Shown: positions 8,166-16,735 of the stretch, in pieces
Layout of the letters: each line of letters starts with the position of its first letter
Numbering within the stretch: position 1 is the first letter of the stretch
NCBI RefSeq assembly: GCF_964199965.1
Contig: NZ_CAXMZT010000004.1
Coordinates: 256,619 to 320,618, forward strand
From: JAFIFT01 sp020051095
GTDB lineage: Bacteria > Pseudomonadota > Gammaproteobacteria > Legionellales > Legionellaceae
DNA: 64,000 nt
Direction of reading: 5' to 3'
Made by a program: the position numbers and the translations under genes
The notes under the pieces: generated by a model
Told to the model about the DNA's origin: nothing
Databases searched by the model: none
What the model saw: only the letters and a program-made list of their open reading frames with translations

Positions 8166-9071
8166 ATGAACCCTGTCGTTTATATTGCCAACCCTTTTCT
8201 TAAGCCGTTAATCCCGTTATTACATCAAGATTGGACCATACAGTGTGCCTGGGATACTATCGGAGAAGATAACATTGTCTGTATGGCGACCTCAGTATGG
8301 GACAAAGTAGATGATGAATTTCTAAATCAGTTTCCTTTACTTAAAATGATTAGTCATTTAGGTATCGGTCTGGACAATATTGACTTAAAAGCTATCCAAA
8401 ATAAGGACATCCAATTGGAATCTCAGCCTCAGGCTGGTATTCATGATACCTCGGAACTGGCTTTAGCATTACTATTAAGCCTAACTCGTAAGCTACAACT
8501 TAACGATCGATATATAAGAGATAATAAATGGCCTGCCCGTGAACCTCGTTGTCTTGGCAATAATTTGTACAACAAACGCCTGGGATTAGTTGGCTTAGGT
8601 AAAATAGGGAAAACCATAGCACGTTTTGCCCAACCCTTTGGAATGATAATCAATTATACGGCGTCATCGCCAAAAGAATCTGATTATCACTATTTTCAAG
8701 ATGTTAATTCTTTGGCTAAACACAGTGATTATCTGGTGATTTGTTGTTCGGGGGGTGAACAAACTAAGCATCTAATCAATAAAGAAGTTCTATCACTTCT
8801 TGGACCCCAAGGCTATCTAATCAATGTTTCCAGAGGCAGCGTTCTTGATGAACAAGCATTAATCGACGCCTTGCAAAAACATACCATCGCGGGGGCTGCC
8901 CTTGATGTGTTTACCAATGAACCTCATGTTGCAGATGAATTAAAGCAAATGGAAAACGTTTTACTCTCGCCGCATATGGGTAGCTCCACCCACGAAAATC
9001 TAGAGGCTATGTTTAATCTACAAGCCTGCCAGCTGAATAATTATTTGCACCACGTTTTATTTAAGCAATAA
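8166..9071 (+). CDS. D-isomer-specific 2-hydroxyacid dehydrogenase
   Basis: The start at 8166 (MNPVVYIANP) is chosen because AAGGA lies about nine bases upstream and the domain begins at once; an earlier in-frame ATG adds 20 unlikely residues. The NAD-binding Rossmann motif is GLVGLGKIGKTI near residue 140. The catalytic Arg lies in NVSRGSVLDE, the Glu in NEPH and the His in LSPHMGSSTH. These enzymes interconvert 2-oxo and D-2-hydroxy acids. A methyltransferase gene follows after nine bases, so the two are probably co-transcribed. The RiPP-like operon starts about 1.1 kb further on in the same direction. Confidence 0.92.
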   Translation: MNPVVYIANPFLKPLIPLLHQDWTIQCAWDTIGEDNIVCMATSVWDKVDDEFLNQFPLLKMISHLGIGLDNIDLKAIQNKDIQLESQPQAGIHDTSELALALLLSLTRKLQLNDRYIRDNKWPAREPRCLGNNLYNKRLGLVGLGKIGKTIARFAQPFGMIINYTASSPKESDYHYFQDVNSLAKHSDYLVICCSGGEQTKHLINKEVLSLLGPQGYLINVSRGSVLDEQALIDALQKHTIAGAALDVFTNEPHVADELKQMENVLLSPHMGSSTHENLEAMFNLQACQLNNYLHHVLFKQ

Positions 9072-9080
9072 AGGACTATT

Positions 9081-9884
9081 ATGAGCACAAGCTATATTTT
9101 AAATACGAATGAAAAAGCCCGACAACGATTATCCTTACAACATCAACTCTATGTTGACAGTAGCCTTGAGCTACTGCATAAAGCTGGCATTGAAAAAGGA
9201 ATGACAGGTTTAGAGATTGGTTGTGGCGCCGGCGATATGACCAAAGAGCTATCGCGTTTAGTTGGGAATAATGGGAATATACTCACCATTGATTTTAGTC
9301 CAGAACAAATCGCATACGTTAAAAAATTAACCCACGACTTAACCAATATTCGTTATAAAGTATGGGATGTTAATCAAATATCCCAGTTAGATGAGACCTT
9401 CGATTTTATCTACTGCCGAATGGTATTACACCATTTATCAAACGCTTCTCATGCTATCGGTGAGATGAAAAAATGTCTTAACCCAGGCGGCGTTGTTATT
9501 TGCGAAGAGCCTTCAATTTTTGAATCGGCGGTTTGTTACCCCGAATCCAAAGACCAACAACAATTTGTCAATTATGTCCAATCTTGCTTTAGTCAGAATA
9601 ATAAAGATTATAAAATAGCCTTTAGGATGGAACAGGAATTTCGCAACGTGGGAATGCAAATTACTGCTCATGGATTATATGAACCATTGCTCACAACACG
9701 TGATGAGAAAATGATATATCCAATGGCATTAGATGATATTACTTCCCAGCTTTTAGATTCAAAGCTTACTACGAAAAAAGACGTTGATAATTTATTAAGC
9801 AATCTCATCGAATTAGCCAAGTCAGAGACAACGTTAAGTTGGATAAGAATGCATCAAGTGGTCGCGAAAGTTGAACCGTTATAG
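9081..9884 (+). CDS. Class I SAM-dependent methyltransferase
   Basis: The product has 267 residues. Motif I is LEIGCGAGDMTKEL near residues 42-55, strand 2 ends ILTIDFS, motif IV-like FDFIYCRMVLHHL is near 110, and NPGGVVICEEP follows. This is the UbiE/small-molecule methyltransferase layout. AAAGGA precedes the ATG and the gene follows the dehydrogenase by nine bases. The substrate is unknown. It might modify the product of the dehydrogenase or serve the downstream YcaO operon, but a 288-base gap makes the latter uncertain. Confidence 0.88.
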   Translation: MSTSYILNTNEKARQRLSLQHQLYVDSSLELLHKAGIEKGMTGLEIGCGAGDMTKELSRLVGNNGNILTIDFSPEQIAYVKKLTHDLTNIRYKVWDVNQISQLDETFDFIYCRMVLHHLSNASHAIGEMKKCLNPGGVVICEEPSIFESAVCYPESKDQQQFVNYVQSCFSQNNKDYKIAFRMEQEFRNVGMQITAHGLYEPLLTTRDEKMIYPMALDDITSQLLDSKLTTKKDVDNLLSNLIELAKSETTLSWIRMHQVVAKVEPL

Positions 9885-10172
9885 GCAAATTTAGAGTATC
9901 ATTTTGTCTTGCATTAAAAGAACTGGTTTATTTCCCTTATCCCCTCACCACATTGTTCAAGAATGTTAGCTTTATTTTATGAGGTGGTTACACCAACCTT
10001 TCTGAAATATTTCTTCAAGAGCCAAAGGAAGCCAAATTAAGTTAGATCAATTAGCAAACCCTACGCCCATTATATTTTTATGTTGTCTAAAATATTTTTG
10101 CATCAATAATTATATGTATATAAAATAAACGACTATATGGAGTAGTTGTGATACGTAGGTGATGAAGTAGAA

Positions 10173-11336
10173 ATGAAAAAAGTATTAATCATTGGCTCAA
10201 AGTTTCAATATGGAGAGATAGATTTCACATTTCTGAAAGGGAAAAACTTAGATATATATTTATCTTACCTAGAAGGTGACATCCCCTTAAAGAATGCAAG
10301 GGCTGTTTTTTATAAAGAGCTTGATACTAAATCTATCAAAGACATTATTATAGAAAATGAAATTACCGTCTTAGTTTGCTATAAAGATGATTTCCTCTAC
10401 TCAGCCGCAGAAATTAGAACCCAATGCAATTTACCAGGCTTACAATTAAGTGAGGTTAGAAAATATAAACATAAAAGTGTGATGTATGATTTAGCCTCTG
10501 AAAAAGTAAAAACGTCCCCTTATATCCAATACTCACATGAATTGCGGTTTTCAGATTTGATTACAACATTAGGTGAACCACCTTTCTTCATAAAACCTGA
10601 TAATCTAGCTGGTGCAGAAGGAAGTATGAAGCTTTCAAATGAAGCTGATTTTCAGTTGTGGAAGGAATACTATTCAAAGTATTACTCAGGAAGTATTATT
10701 CAACCCTTTTTAAATGAAAAGCTATATCACTGCGAACTGATAGTTCAGGACAATAAAGAACTATATAACCTTGCACGGGTATATTCTTATCCAAACCATA
10801 ATTTTTTGGATGGAAAAATAATTGTAAGCCTACCAATAACAGATTCAGAAATAAAAAGGAAAGTGGAAGAAGCAGCATCATTGGTTCGTGAAGCACTGGG
10901 TTTTAAAAATGGTTTAATGCACACGGAGTTTTTTGTTTCAAGTGATAAAGAAATCACCTTTCTTGAGACGAATGTTAGACAAGTTGGTGGTACAATCAGT
11001 CTAATACACAAAGATATAATAGGTATGTCCTTTGAGACTGCATTGATATTAATTGAATCAGACATTGCCATAGAGCAGTTTGACATTGATGAAAGCCATT
11101 ACCATTTTGCTGGTTATATTCCACAAAATGCTGGAGTGGTTTCAAGATTCAATATGCCAGAGTTTCAAGGAGAAGTTGAAGTTAACTTCAGAGTAAAAAT
11201 TGGTGATAAACTTAAAAGCCCAATATCAACCAGTAACGCTGCTGCTTCTATATTTGGGAAATATGATGATTATCAAAAAATGATGTTTGATTTTCATTTT
11301 ATAGAGCGGAACCAACTAGTTGAATACGTGCCATAA
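10173..11336 (+). CDS. ATP-grasp ligase of the YcaO-TfuA locus
   Basis: The product has 387 residues. A Rossmann-like pre-ATP-grasp domain (about 1-95) precedes the ATP-grasp domain. A nucleotide-binding Lys141 lies in FFIKPDNLAGAEGS. The catalytic core is H250-T-E252 and the metal-binding set E265-T-N267-x-R269 followed by GG. The KNGLMHTEFFV and FLETNVRQVGG segments resemble L-amino-acid/dipeptide ligases of the carboxylate-amine ligase group rather than graspetide macrocyclases. It probably activates a carboxylate as acyl phosphate and joins it to an amine. It is the first gene of a five-gene run; a 46-residue peptide gene begins 24 bases after its stop. Confidence 0.85.
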   Translation: MKKVLIIGSKFQYGEIDFTFLKGKNLDIYLSYLEGDIPLKNARAVFYKELDTKSIKDIIIENEITVLVCYKDDFLYSAAEIRTQCNLPGLQLSEVRKYKHKSVMYDLASEKVKTSPYIQYSHELRFSDLITTLGEPPFFIKPDNLAGAEGSMKLSNEADFQLWKEYYSKYYSGSIIQPFLNEKLYHCELIVQDNKELYNLARVYSYPNHNFLDGKIIVSLPITDSEIKRKVEEAASLVREALGFKNGLMHTEFFVSSDKEITFLETNVRQVGGTISLIHKDIIGMSFETALILIESDIAIEQFDIDESHYHFAGYIPQNAGVVSRFNMPEFQGEVEVNFRVKIGDKLKSPISTSNAAASIFGKYDDYQKMMFDFHFIERNQLVEYVP

Positions 11337-11360
11337 ATTTTAAAAACTAAGGGGTACGAT

Positions 11361-11501
11361 ATGACTAATAAGAAATTTCTTGAACCTATTGATACCCAAG
11401 ATGACCAAAAAGAATTACTTCTGAAGGAAATTTTAGAAGACTTAGATGAAAATACATTGGAAATGAATTATATCTCTCTAAACGAAATATCATTTGAATG
11501 A
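11361..11501 (+). CDS. 46-residue candidate precursor peptide
   Basis: AAGGGG lies about seven bases before the ATG. The peptide has an acidic, Leu/Glu/Asp-rich middle (residues 14-31) resembling a RiPP leader helix. It ends MNYISLNEISFE, with no Cys or Gly and Ser/Thr only at 2, 12, 32, 39 and 44. It is placed between an ATP-grasp ligase and a sulfur carrier in a YcaO-TfuA operon, which is the main reason to suspect a modified peptide substrate. No known precursor family is recognised. It could instead be a small helper protein. Any backbone thioamide would have to form at non-Gly residues. Confidence 0.65.
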   Translation: MTNKKFLEPIDTQDDQKELLLKEILEDLDENTLEMNYISLNEISFE

Positions 11502-11513
11502 TCGAGGTTCATA

Positions 11514-11759
11514 GTGAAACTATCTTTACCGCCAATGTTCGAAAATAATCACCGAAATATTGATATAATGGATAATTTTTTATTGATTGATGTCTTGAAA
11601 AATCATTTAGGAGAAGATTTTAGATATTTTTTTGATTCTAATAAACCACAGGGATACATTCAGTTTTTTTTAAATGGAAAGCAAATACAAGATGTAAATA
11701 ATCTTTATTTGAAGAATCAAGACAATCTAGAGATTATATCACCCTTATCAGGAGGGTAA
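11514..11759 (+). CDS. ThiS/MoaD-like sulfur-carrier protein
   Basis: The gene starts at GTG with GAGG seven bases upstream. The 81-residue protein has the beta-grasp C-terminal pattern FFLNGKQI, then NLEIISPLSGG, ending exactly at Gly-Gly as in ThiS, MoaD and related carriers. The terminal Gly would be adenylated by an E1-like enzyme and converted to thiocarboxylate. No E1 (ThiF/MoeB-like) gene or sulfurtransferase is in the window, so housekeeping enzymes would have to load it. YcaO follows within seven bases, which suggests that the carried sulfur feeds peptide thioamidation. Confidence 0.88.
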   Translation: MKLSLPPMFENNHRNIDIMDNFLLIDVLKNHLGEDFRYFFDSNKPQGYIQFFLNGKQIQDVNNLYLKNQDNLEIISPLSGG

Positions 11760-11765
11760 TTTTTA

Positions 11766-12791
11766 ATGCCCCAAAGATTTATTTCCGAATTAAATACATT
11801 CAAAAATATACAACAGTATATAGCCGAAATAGGCATTAGCAGAATCTCAAATTTAAGTTATCTAGATGAATCAATAGATATAAAAGTTTATTCAGCAATC
11901 AGGCCAAGCTCCAAATCACTCTGTGTCAGCATGGGTAAAGGGTTTAATGACACATCAGCTAAAGTTGGGGCATGTATGGAGTCAATAGAATCACACTATG
12001 CCGAAAATATGTCCAAGCCTGATTTTATAGGCTCTATAAATGAACTAAGAGAAAAAAATTATCCCTTTATCGATTTTGATAAACTAAGTAAAGCAGTAAA
12101 TATTAGTCCGGATTATAAACTAGAATGGTATCTAGGTAATTGGTTATTAAAAAAAGGTAGTCATTATATACCTAAGAATTTACTATCTTTGAATAGTAAT
12201 ATTCTGGATAACATACTGTTTGGCTATAACTCCTCTGGCCTGGCGTCTGGAAATAATTTTGATGAAGCTCTTACTTGTAGTTTTTTAGAGTGCATTGAAA
12301 GAGATGCTGAAATATCTGGTATGAAAACTTCTCTCACTGTTCAAAGAAAGCATCTTGATAAATTTACATTATCAAAAAATCTTGATGTCAAATTTTTTAT
12401 TTTTAAAAATCCATTTAATCTACCTGTAATAGCTGCCTATTTAATTGAGCAAAACCCTATGTTTAATAGAATAATATTCAAAGGTACAGCTTGCCATTTC
12501 AATAAGGAAATCGCTCTACAAAAGGCTATTCTAGAAGCATGGCAAACAAAAATAGGTGTAATATCAGGAACGAGAGATGATTTAAATGATGGACACTATT
12601 TATATCGAGGTAAAAACCAATTTTTAGAATATGAAGAATCAATTAATTTTTCTGATATTGATTCATTTGATATTGGATTGGATGAACAAGTTAATTTTAT
12701 TAAAAAATTACTTATCCAAAATAACTGTGACTTGCTATATTACACTTTCCATGCCTCTGTAATCACCGTCCTTAAATCATTCATACTATGA
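11766..12791 (+). CDS. YcaO-domain protein (TfuA-associated type)
   Basis: The product has 341 residues. YcaO signatures are SMGKGFNDTSAKVGACMES with the following Glu (residues about 57-77, nucleotide/Mg-binding ExxE) and SSGLASGNNFDEA followed by ECIERDAE (about 155-182). YcaO enzymes use ATP to activate a backbone amide oxygen. With TfuA and sulfide the outcome is a thioamide; with Cys/Ser/Thr side chains it is an azoline. The C-terminus stops at VITVLKSFIL, slightly short of the usual Pro-containing tail. Its stop overlaps the TfuA start by four bases (ATGA), so the two are translationally coupled. Confidence 0.92.
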   Translation: MPQRFISELNTFKNIQQYIAEIGISRISNLSYLDESIDIKVYSAIRPSSKSLCVSMGKGFNDTSAKVGACMESIESHYAENMSKPDFIGSINELREKNYPFIDFDKLSKAVNISPDYKLEWYLGNWLLKKGSHYIPKNLLSLNSNILDNILFGYNSSGLASGNNFDEALTCSFLECIERDAEISGMKTSLTVQRKHLDKFTLSKNLDVKFFIFKNPFNLPVIAAYLIEQNPMFNRIIFKGTACHFNKEIALQKAILEAWQTKIGVISGTRDDLNDGHYLYRGKNQFLEYEESINFSDIDSFDIGLDEQVNFIKKLLIQNNCDLLYYTFHASVITVLKSFIL

Positions 12792-13837
12792 TAGAGCAAA
12801 TAATATTTATAGAATCAACGCTAAGCCATGCTGAAGCGTCAAACTATGTTACAAAAGAAACTCTACTGCTACCATCAATTAAAAGAGGCGATTTAATTGT
12901 TTCATTAAAAAACAATAAGAACTTGAAAAGAGTTGTAATAGTTGATGGGATTTTTGAACAATGTCCATCGATAACTCATAAAGAAATCATGTGGGCAATT
13001 CAAAGTGGTATTGAAGTTGTAGGTATATCATCAATTGGTGCTTTAAGAGCTGTTGAACTCAGAGCATATGGAATGAAAGGATATGGTGAAATATATAATG
13101 ACTATTTAACTGGAGTTATTGATGGAGATGATGAAGTAGCGCTATCGTTTATAAATTTTGATAGAAATCTATACAAAACAATCCCTCTTGTTAATCTTCG
13201 CAAAACCATTCTAAATCTCTTTGATAAACCGGTATTTGATTCACTAATTAGAGAACTGCGGCAAATACACTATAGAGACAGGACATGGGATAATATAAAA
13301 AAAGTTCTCGATCCCATTACCTATAATGCAATATATAATAACTACATTGACTTAAAGAAAGATGATGTTCTCAAATATCTATCAAAGCATAATGATCTCC
13401 CAAAAAGGGTAAATCTAAAATCAAATATGCCTGCGATGAATATTAATTTTAAAAGTTTATATGTGAAGTGCAGTTTTAGAAATGAATTAGACATGATAAG
13501 AGAAGGTATAATAGACCTCCAATATGACAAATATTCGAATATTACAACAAATGATGGACAAGTAACTTCTGGAATATTAAAAATATTAGATCTGGATGAA
13601 AAATATCAAACTGCATTGACCTTTTTACTCAACCAGCTAAATTATTTTGACTATAAAAACAAGCATATTTCACAGTTTTTGAAAAAATTAATAAAAGAAA
13701 ATGAGTTCAAATTTCAAACTAATCTAATAGATTATTTTGACCAAATTGGCATCCAAAAAGAACATTTCAAACCAATCTTTAATGGTCTTTTGAAACTATC
13801 CAAGTTCTTTAAATTCTCAATAAATACAACCACCTAA
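12788..13837 (+). CDS. TfuA-like protein, YcaO partner
   Basis: The product has 349 residues. The TfuA core covers about residues 54-120: IVDGIFEQCPSITHKEI, GIEVVGISSIGALRAVEL, then YGMKGYGEIY and DGDDEVALSF. TfuA proteins bind YcaO and stimulate it, and are reported to release sulfide from thiocarboxylated ThiS-like carriers. The adjacent carrier gene fits that role well. A long Lys-rich C-terminal region (about 150-349) has no recognised motif. The last four bases overlap the convergent gene. No transporter or peptidase is seen in the operon. Confidence 0.92.
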   Translation: MIEQIIFIESTLSHAEASNYVTKETLLLPSIKRGDLIVSLKNNKNLKRVVIVDGIFEQCPSITHKEIMWAIQSGIEVVGISSIGALRAVELRAYGMKGYGEIYNDYLTGVIDGDDEVALSFINFDRNLYKTIPLVNLRKTILNLFDKPVFDSLIRELRQIHYRDRTWDNIKKVLDPITYNAIYNNYIDLKKDDVLKYLSKHNDLPKRVNLKSNMPAMNINFKSLYVKCSFRNELDMIREGIIDLQYDKYSNITTNDGQVTSGILKILDLDEKYQTALTFLLNQLNYFDYKNKHISQFLKKLIKENEFKFQTNLIDYFDQIGIQKEHFKPIFNGLLKLSKFFKFSINTTT

Positions 13838-15069
13838 TTGTATTGTAAGCGGAAGCATGCTGATAAAAATGATGCATTTTCCGGAAGAGGTAGGTCTGAG
13901 CTCCCTATCAACTGATGAGTAAAATTGATATCTTCCTTTAGGAGGTCTTTTGGGGAAAGAACTAGTTTTTCATTTTTATGACTTCTTTGTAATGAAGCTT
14001 TGATAATTGCCATTTGAGCAACTTTATAGAAAATAGTGTTTTCCGCACCAGATGAAGTTGAGATCCTGTTACAGTATTCGATGAAAGCTTCCATCGTTTC
14101 TTTTACTAACTTTCCAATATTTGGCAACGTATTTGGCTTCACCAGATAATCATCCATATTCAATGAGTAATATAACGAAAATTCAGATTCCAAAGGTGTG
14201 AGTTTATCTGCAACCATAAATATCGGCATTGATTCAGGTTTGTAATATTCTAATAAGGCACTTTTAATTAAATGAATTGGCGCATAAGATTCATTATTTG
14301 CTGGTAAATAACCTGGTTTTGCTCCATTAATTAACGAGAATAAATGGTTAATAATTTCCCTTGAAAAGTAATTAGAAGTAATTTTGTCCTCATACTGCAT
14401 TAAGTTGATTATATAATTGTACAAAGGGATGTTCATATTATAAGAGTGTGTAGCAATGGGTTGTTCTTCCATGTATGCAATAAACCGCTCATCCTTTTTT
14501 GCTTCCTCCTCCCAACTTTCCGGAAATATAATTATCTCGCCTAGCCATTCTGAAGATAGTGCGTCAGCAATCTCTTTGAAGACGTAAAACTGATCTCTTA
14601 ACTTAACAGGAGCTTTAACTTCGTTTACATGTATTGATTTATACAGCGCTGTGTATTTTCTTTTATCAAACTCTTTGTTCATCAGTAAAAATGATGTTCG
14701 AGAGCCGGCTCTTAACTCCAATAACCCCGATGGTTGATAAGCATTTTGTTTTTTTATAAATCTTGTATAAGGGAAAAAATCACCTGGTTTATATATCTTC
14801 CAAGGAGAAAGCCAATGTTCATTTTCAATATACATCTCAAAATTATTTTTGATTACAAGTGAAAATGGTGTTCTCTTAAGAGATTTTTCATGTGAGGGAT
14901 ATTTAAAGGAGAATCCATCACCAACCAACTCTCCATAAGAATACTTAAGTTTAATAAGACTTTTCGGAGTTAAAGTACTATTTTCTGAAATGATTTGATA
15001 AAGACGCGGATTAACTTTTGCTATGTTGTTTTGTTCTTCAAGCCAAGAAGTCGATTCTATTCTTCCCAT
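13834..15069 (-). CDS. Unknown 411-residue protein converging on the YcaO-TfuA operon
   Basis: The frame is intact, AAGGG lies upstream of the ATG, and base composition matches the neighbours. Around residues 45-110 the spacing of GELVGDGFSF, SLVIKNNFEMYIE and YKPGDFFPYTRF loosely recalls a beta-roll domain such as a cyclic-nucleotide-binding fold. No signature is strong enough for a call. The rest is mixed alpha/beta without membrane segments. Its stop overlaps the TfuA stop by four bases, so antisense transcription into the operon is possible. Function unknown. Confidence 0.6.
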   Translation of the reverse strand: MGRIESTSWLEEQNNIAKVNPRLYQIISENSTLTPKSLIKLKYSYGELVGDGFSFKYPSHEKSLKRTPFSLVIKNNFEMYIENEHWLSPWKIYKPGDFFPYTRFIKKQNAYQPSGLLELRAGSRTSFLLMNKEFDKRKYTALYKSIHVNEVKAPVKLRDQFYVFKEIADALSSEWLGEIIIFPESWEEEAKKDERFIAYMEEQPIATHSYNMNIPLYNYIINLMQYEDKITSNYFSREIINHLFSLINGAKPGYLPANNESYAPIHLIKSALLEYYKPESMPIFMVADKLTPLESEFSLYYSLNMDDYLVKPNTLPNIGKLVKETMEAFIEYCNRISTSSGAENTIFYKVAQMAIIKASLQRSHKNEKLVLSPKDLLKEDINFTHQLIGSSDLPLPENASFLSACFRLQYN

Positions 15070-15734
15070 TATGCCAACCCTTTGATTACCATATACTTAA
15101 AACGGCCATCTCGACCAACATATGTACCATATTTTTTTTGGTTAATATGTTGAAGTACTTAAAAATCTATAATATTATGTTCCCAGAATTAAATATGGAT
15201 AAAAGAGTTTTCATGTAGGGACAGTGAGAATACTGTTTGGCGACCGCATTCCCACTGGAAAAATGCATGGTTAAATACATCGTAAATCATACCATAATTT
15301 AACAAAAGAGCTAAACTTTTTTTATCATTGCTCTTTTTAATTATACCTTCAATGCAAATTCTCTCCATTTTATTTGTTAACCTATTTAGTGTTTTCACAA
15401 TAATAAATGAACGCGTTAAGGAGAGCACTCATGTTAAATCAAACCTAGTCTAATTATTAAATCTTATCAACAAGCTTCAAGCAACTGCATAAACAAAAAG
15501 TGAATGCTATTTTGTGCTTGGCTAATATAACAGTGTTGAAAAAACAGCTCTAACACATCGTTTTGATGAACTTAGACCTGTATTGATATCTCTTTTTCAA
15601 TTGGTGCTTGAGGTAACTGCTAGATTTGTTAAAACAAAGCTAAACATAGGACTGTAATTTTCATGCGTAAATGTATGTTATTAAGCAAAATATAGGCTCG
15701 ATAACAATTTCTAAATTTGTATAGGGTAAAGACA
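15070..15734. other. Gap without a convincing gene
   Basis: This AT-rich stretch contains only short frames with no ribosome sites and no recognised motif. It presumably holds promoters for the flanking divergent genes. Confidence 0.5.
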
Positions 15735-15923
15735 ATGGATTTAAAAACGGATAGCTATTCTAGTTGCTTGTTATATTTAAAAGACAGTCATGGATTTTCC
15801 GAGGGAGATTTATCAAATTTGCTCGAAGTTCCTCAAGAAGTAATTAAATTTTTCATCAATCCCGAAGAAGTTAGAAAACTAGATTTGTTAAAAGAAGTCT
15901 TACAAAAAGAAGGGCATATATAA
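15735..15923 (+). CDS. Small acidic hypothetical protein
   Basis: The ATG at 15735 (MDLKTDSYSS) is preferred because AGGGT lies about eight bases upstream. The 62-residue product is soluble and probably helical. The segment FSEGDLSNLLEVPQEVIKFF looks like a helix-turn-helix scaffold of small regulators, but this is only a resemblance. The gene lies just before the broken AbiE locus and could be a regulator or a decayed antitoxin partner. Not recognised. Confidence 0.45.
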   Translation: MDLKTDSYSSCLLYLKDSHGFSEGDLSNLLEVPQEVIKFFINPEEVRKLDLLKEVLQKEGHI

Positions 15924-15965
15924 TACAGACAACCAATTAAAGCTAATTAACTCGGGCTTTAGTCA

Positions 15966-16217
15966 GAGTATGGTGTAATTTCACAAATCCCCATTGACCG
16001 TTTAACTATCATTACGACTGGTCGTAAAGGGGTCTATAACACAGCTTATGGCGTTATTGAATTTACACATACCAAACGTACCGTTATTGATATCCTTGAA
16101 AGCACATCTAAAGTAAATGGGCGCCCTCCTAGAATCGCCGCCAAAGAAACCGCTTTGCGAGATATCAAGCGTGTAGGCCGTAATATTAATTTAATTAGTT
16201 CGGAAGAATTAGCATAA
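15966..16217 (+). pseudogene. AbiEi-like antitoxin, 5'-truncated
   Basis: The open frame reads ISQIPIDRLTIITTGRKGVY, then YGVIEFTHTKRT, matching the C-terminal part of type IV antitoxins that accompany AbiEii nucleotidyltransferases. The N-terminal winged-helix half is absent, since the frame simply begins inside non-coding sequence. The toxin remnant follows directly, so the pair was once an AbiE locus. Confidence 0.7.
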
Positions 16218-16735
16218 TAAAAGCAACACCCACGAGCAGAGAAGATTTTAATGCTTTAGTAGAACTTGCGATGAGAGAAGAAGGCTTTTCTCATATGCGA
16301 CCAGTCATTGAAAAGGAATTATTACACTACGACCTGCTTTTTGCATTGGATAAAGCAGGATTATTAGATAGATTGACTTTTCAAGGAGGCACGTCGCTTC
16401 GTTTATGCTATGGCTCACAACGATTTAGTGAAGACCTCGATTTTGTTGGAGGTTATGATTTTACGACTTCACTTTTAATGGATATGAAAAGTTGTATTGA
16501 AAGTTACATAGATGATCGTTATGGATTAGAAATCATAGTTAAAGAGCCATCTGAAATGTCTAATGAACCAGAGTATCAAGACATCAAAGTTGATAAATGG
16601 CAAATCACCATCACGACATCACCATCAAGAAGAGATTTGCCTAAGCAAAAGATCAAAATTAAAGTATGCAATATTCCAGCCTACACAAGAACTCCTACTT
16701 CATTAAATGCTAATTATGATTTTTTACCAGATGGT
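16211..16735 (+). pseudogene. AbiEii/AbiGii nucleotidyltransferase toxin, damaged at both ends
   Basis: The frame contains FQGGTSLRLCYGSQRFSEDL, the nucleotidyltransferase signature (GGTxL ... R.SEDLD) of AbiEii toxins. The expected start sits at the antitoxin stop, where GCATAATAAAAG could descend from an overlapping TGA/ATG; the ATG now reads ATA. The first remaining ATG is at 16271. At the 3' end, homology stops at NYDFLPDG near 16735, where the F-box-like gene begins on the other strand. A second fragment (46242-46394) continues that motif as NYDFLPDGDVLVMTER, showing what has been lost here. Confidence 0.75.

Noticed and set aside
10787..11086. 99-codon minus-strand frame inside the ATP-grasp gene
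   Set aside because: Shadow of a gene with clear catalytic motifs.
10173..11336. Graspetide (microviridin-type) macrocyclase reading of the ATP-grasp enzyme
   Set aside because: The catalytic segments look more like amino-acid/dipeptide ligases, and the peptide lacks the repeated Thr/Ser-acid core of graspetides. Not fully excluded.
15189..15428. 79-codon minus-strand frame
   Set aside because: GTG start without ribosome site and no recognisable domain.
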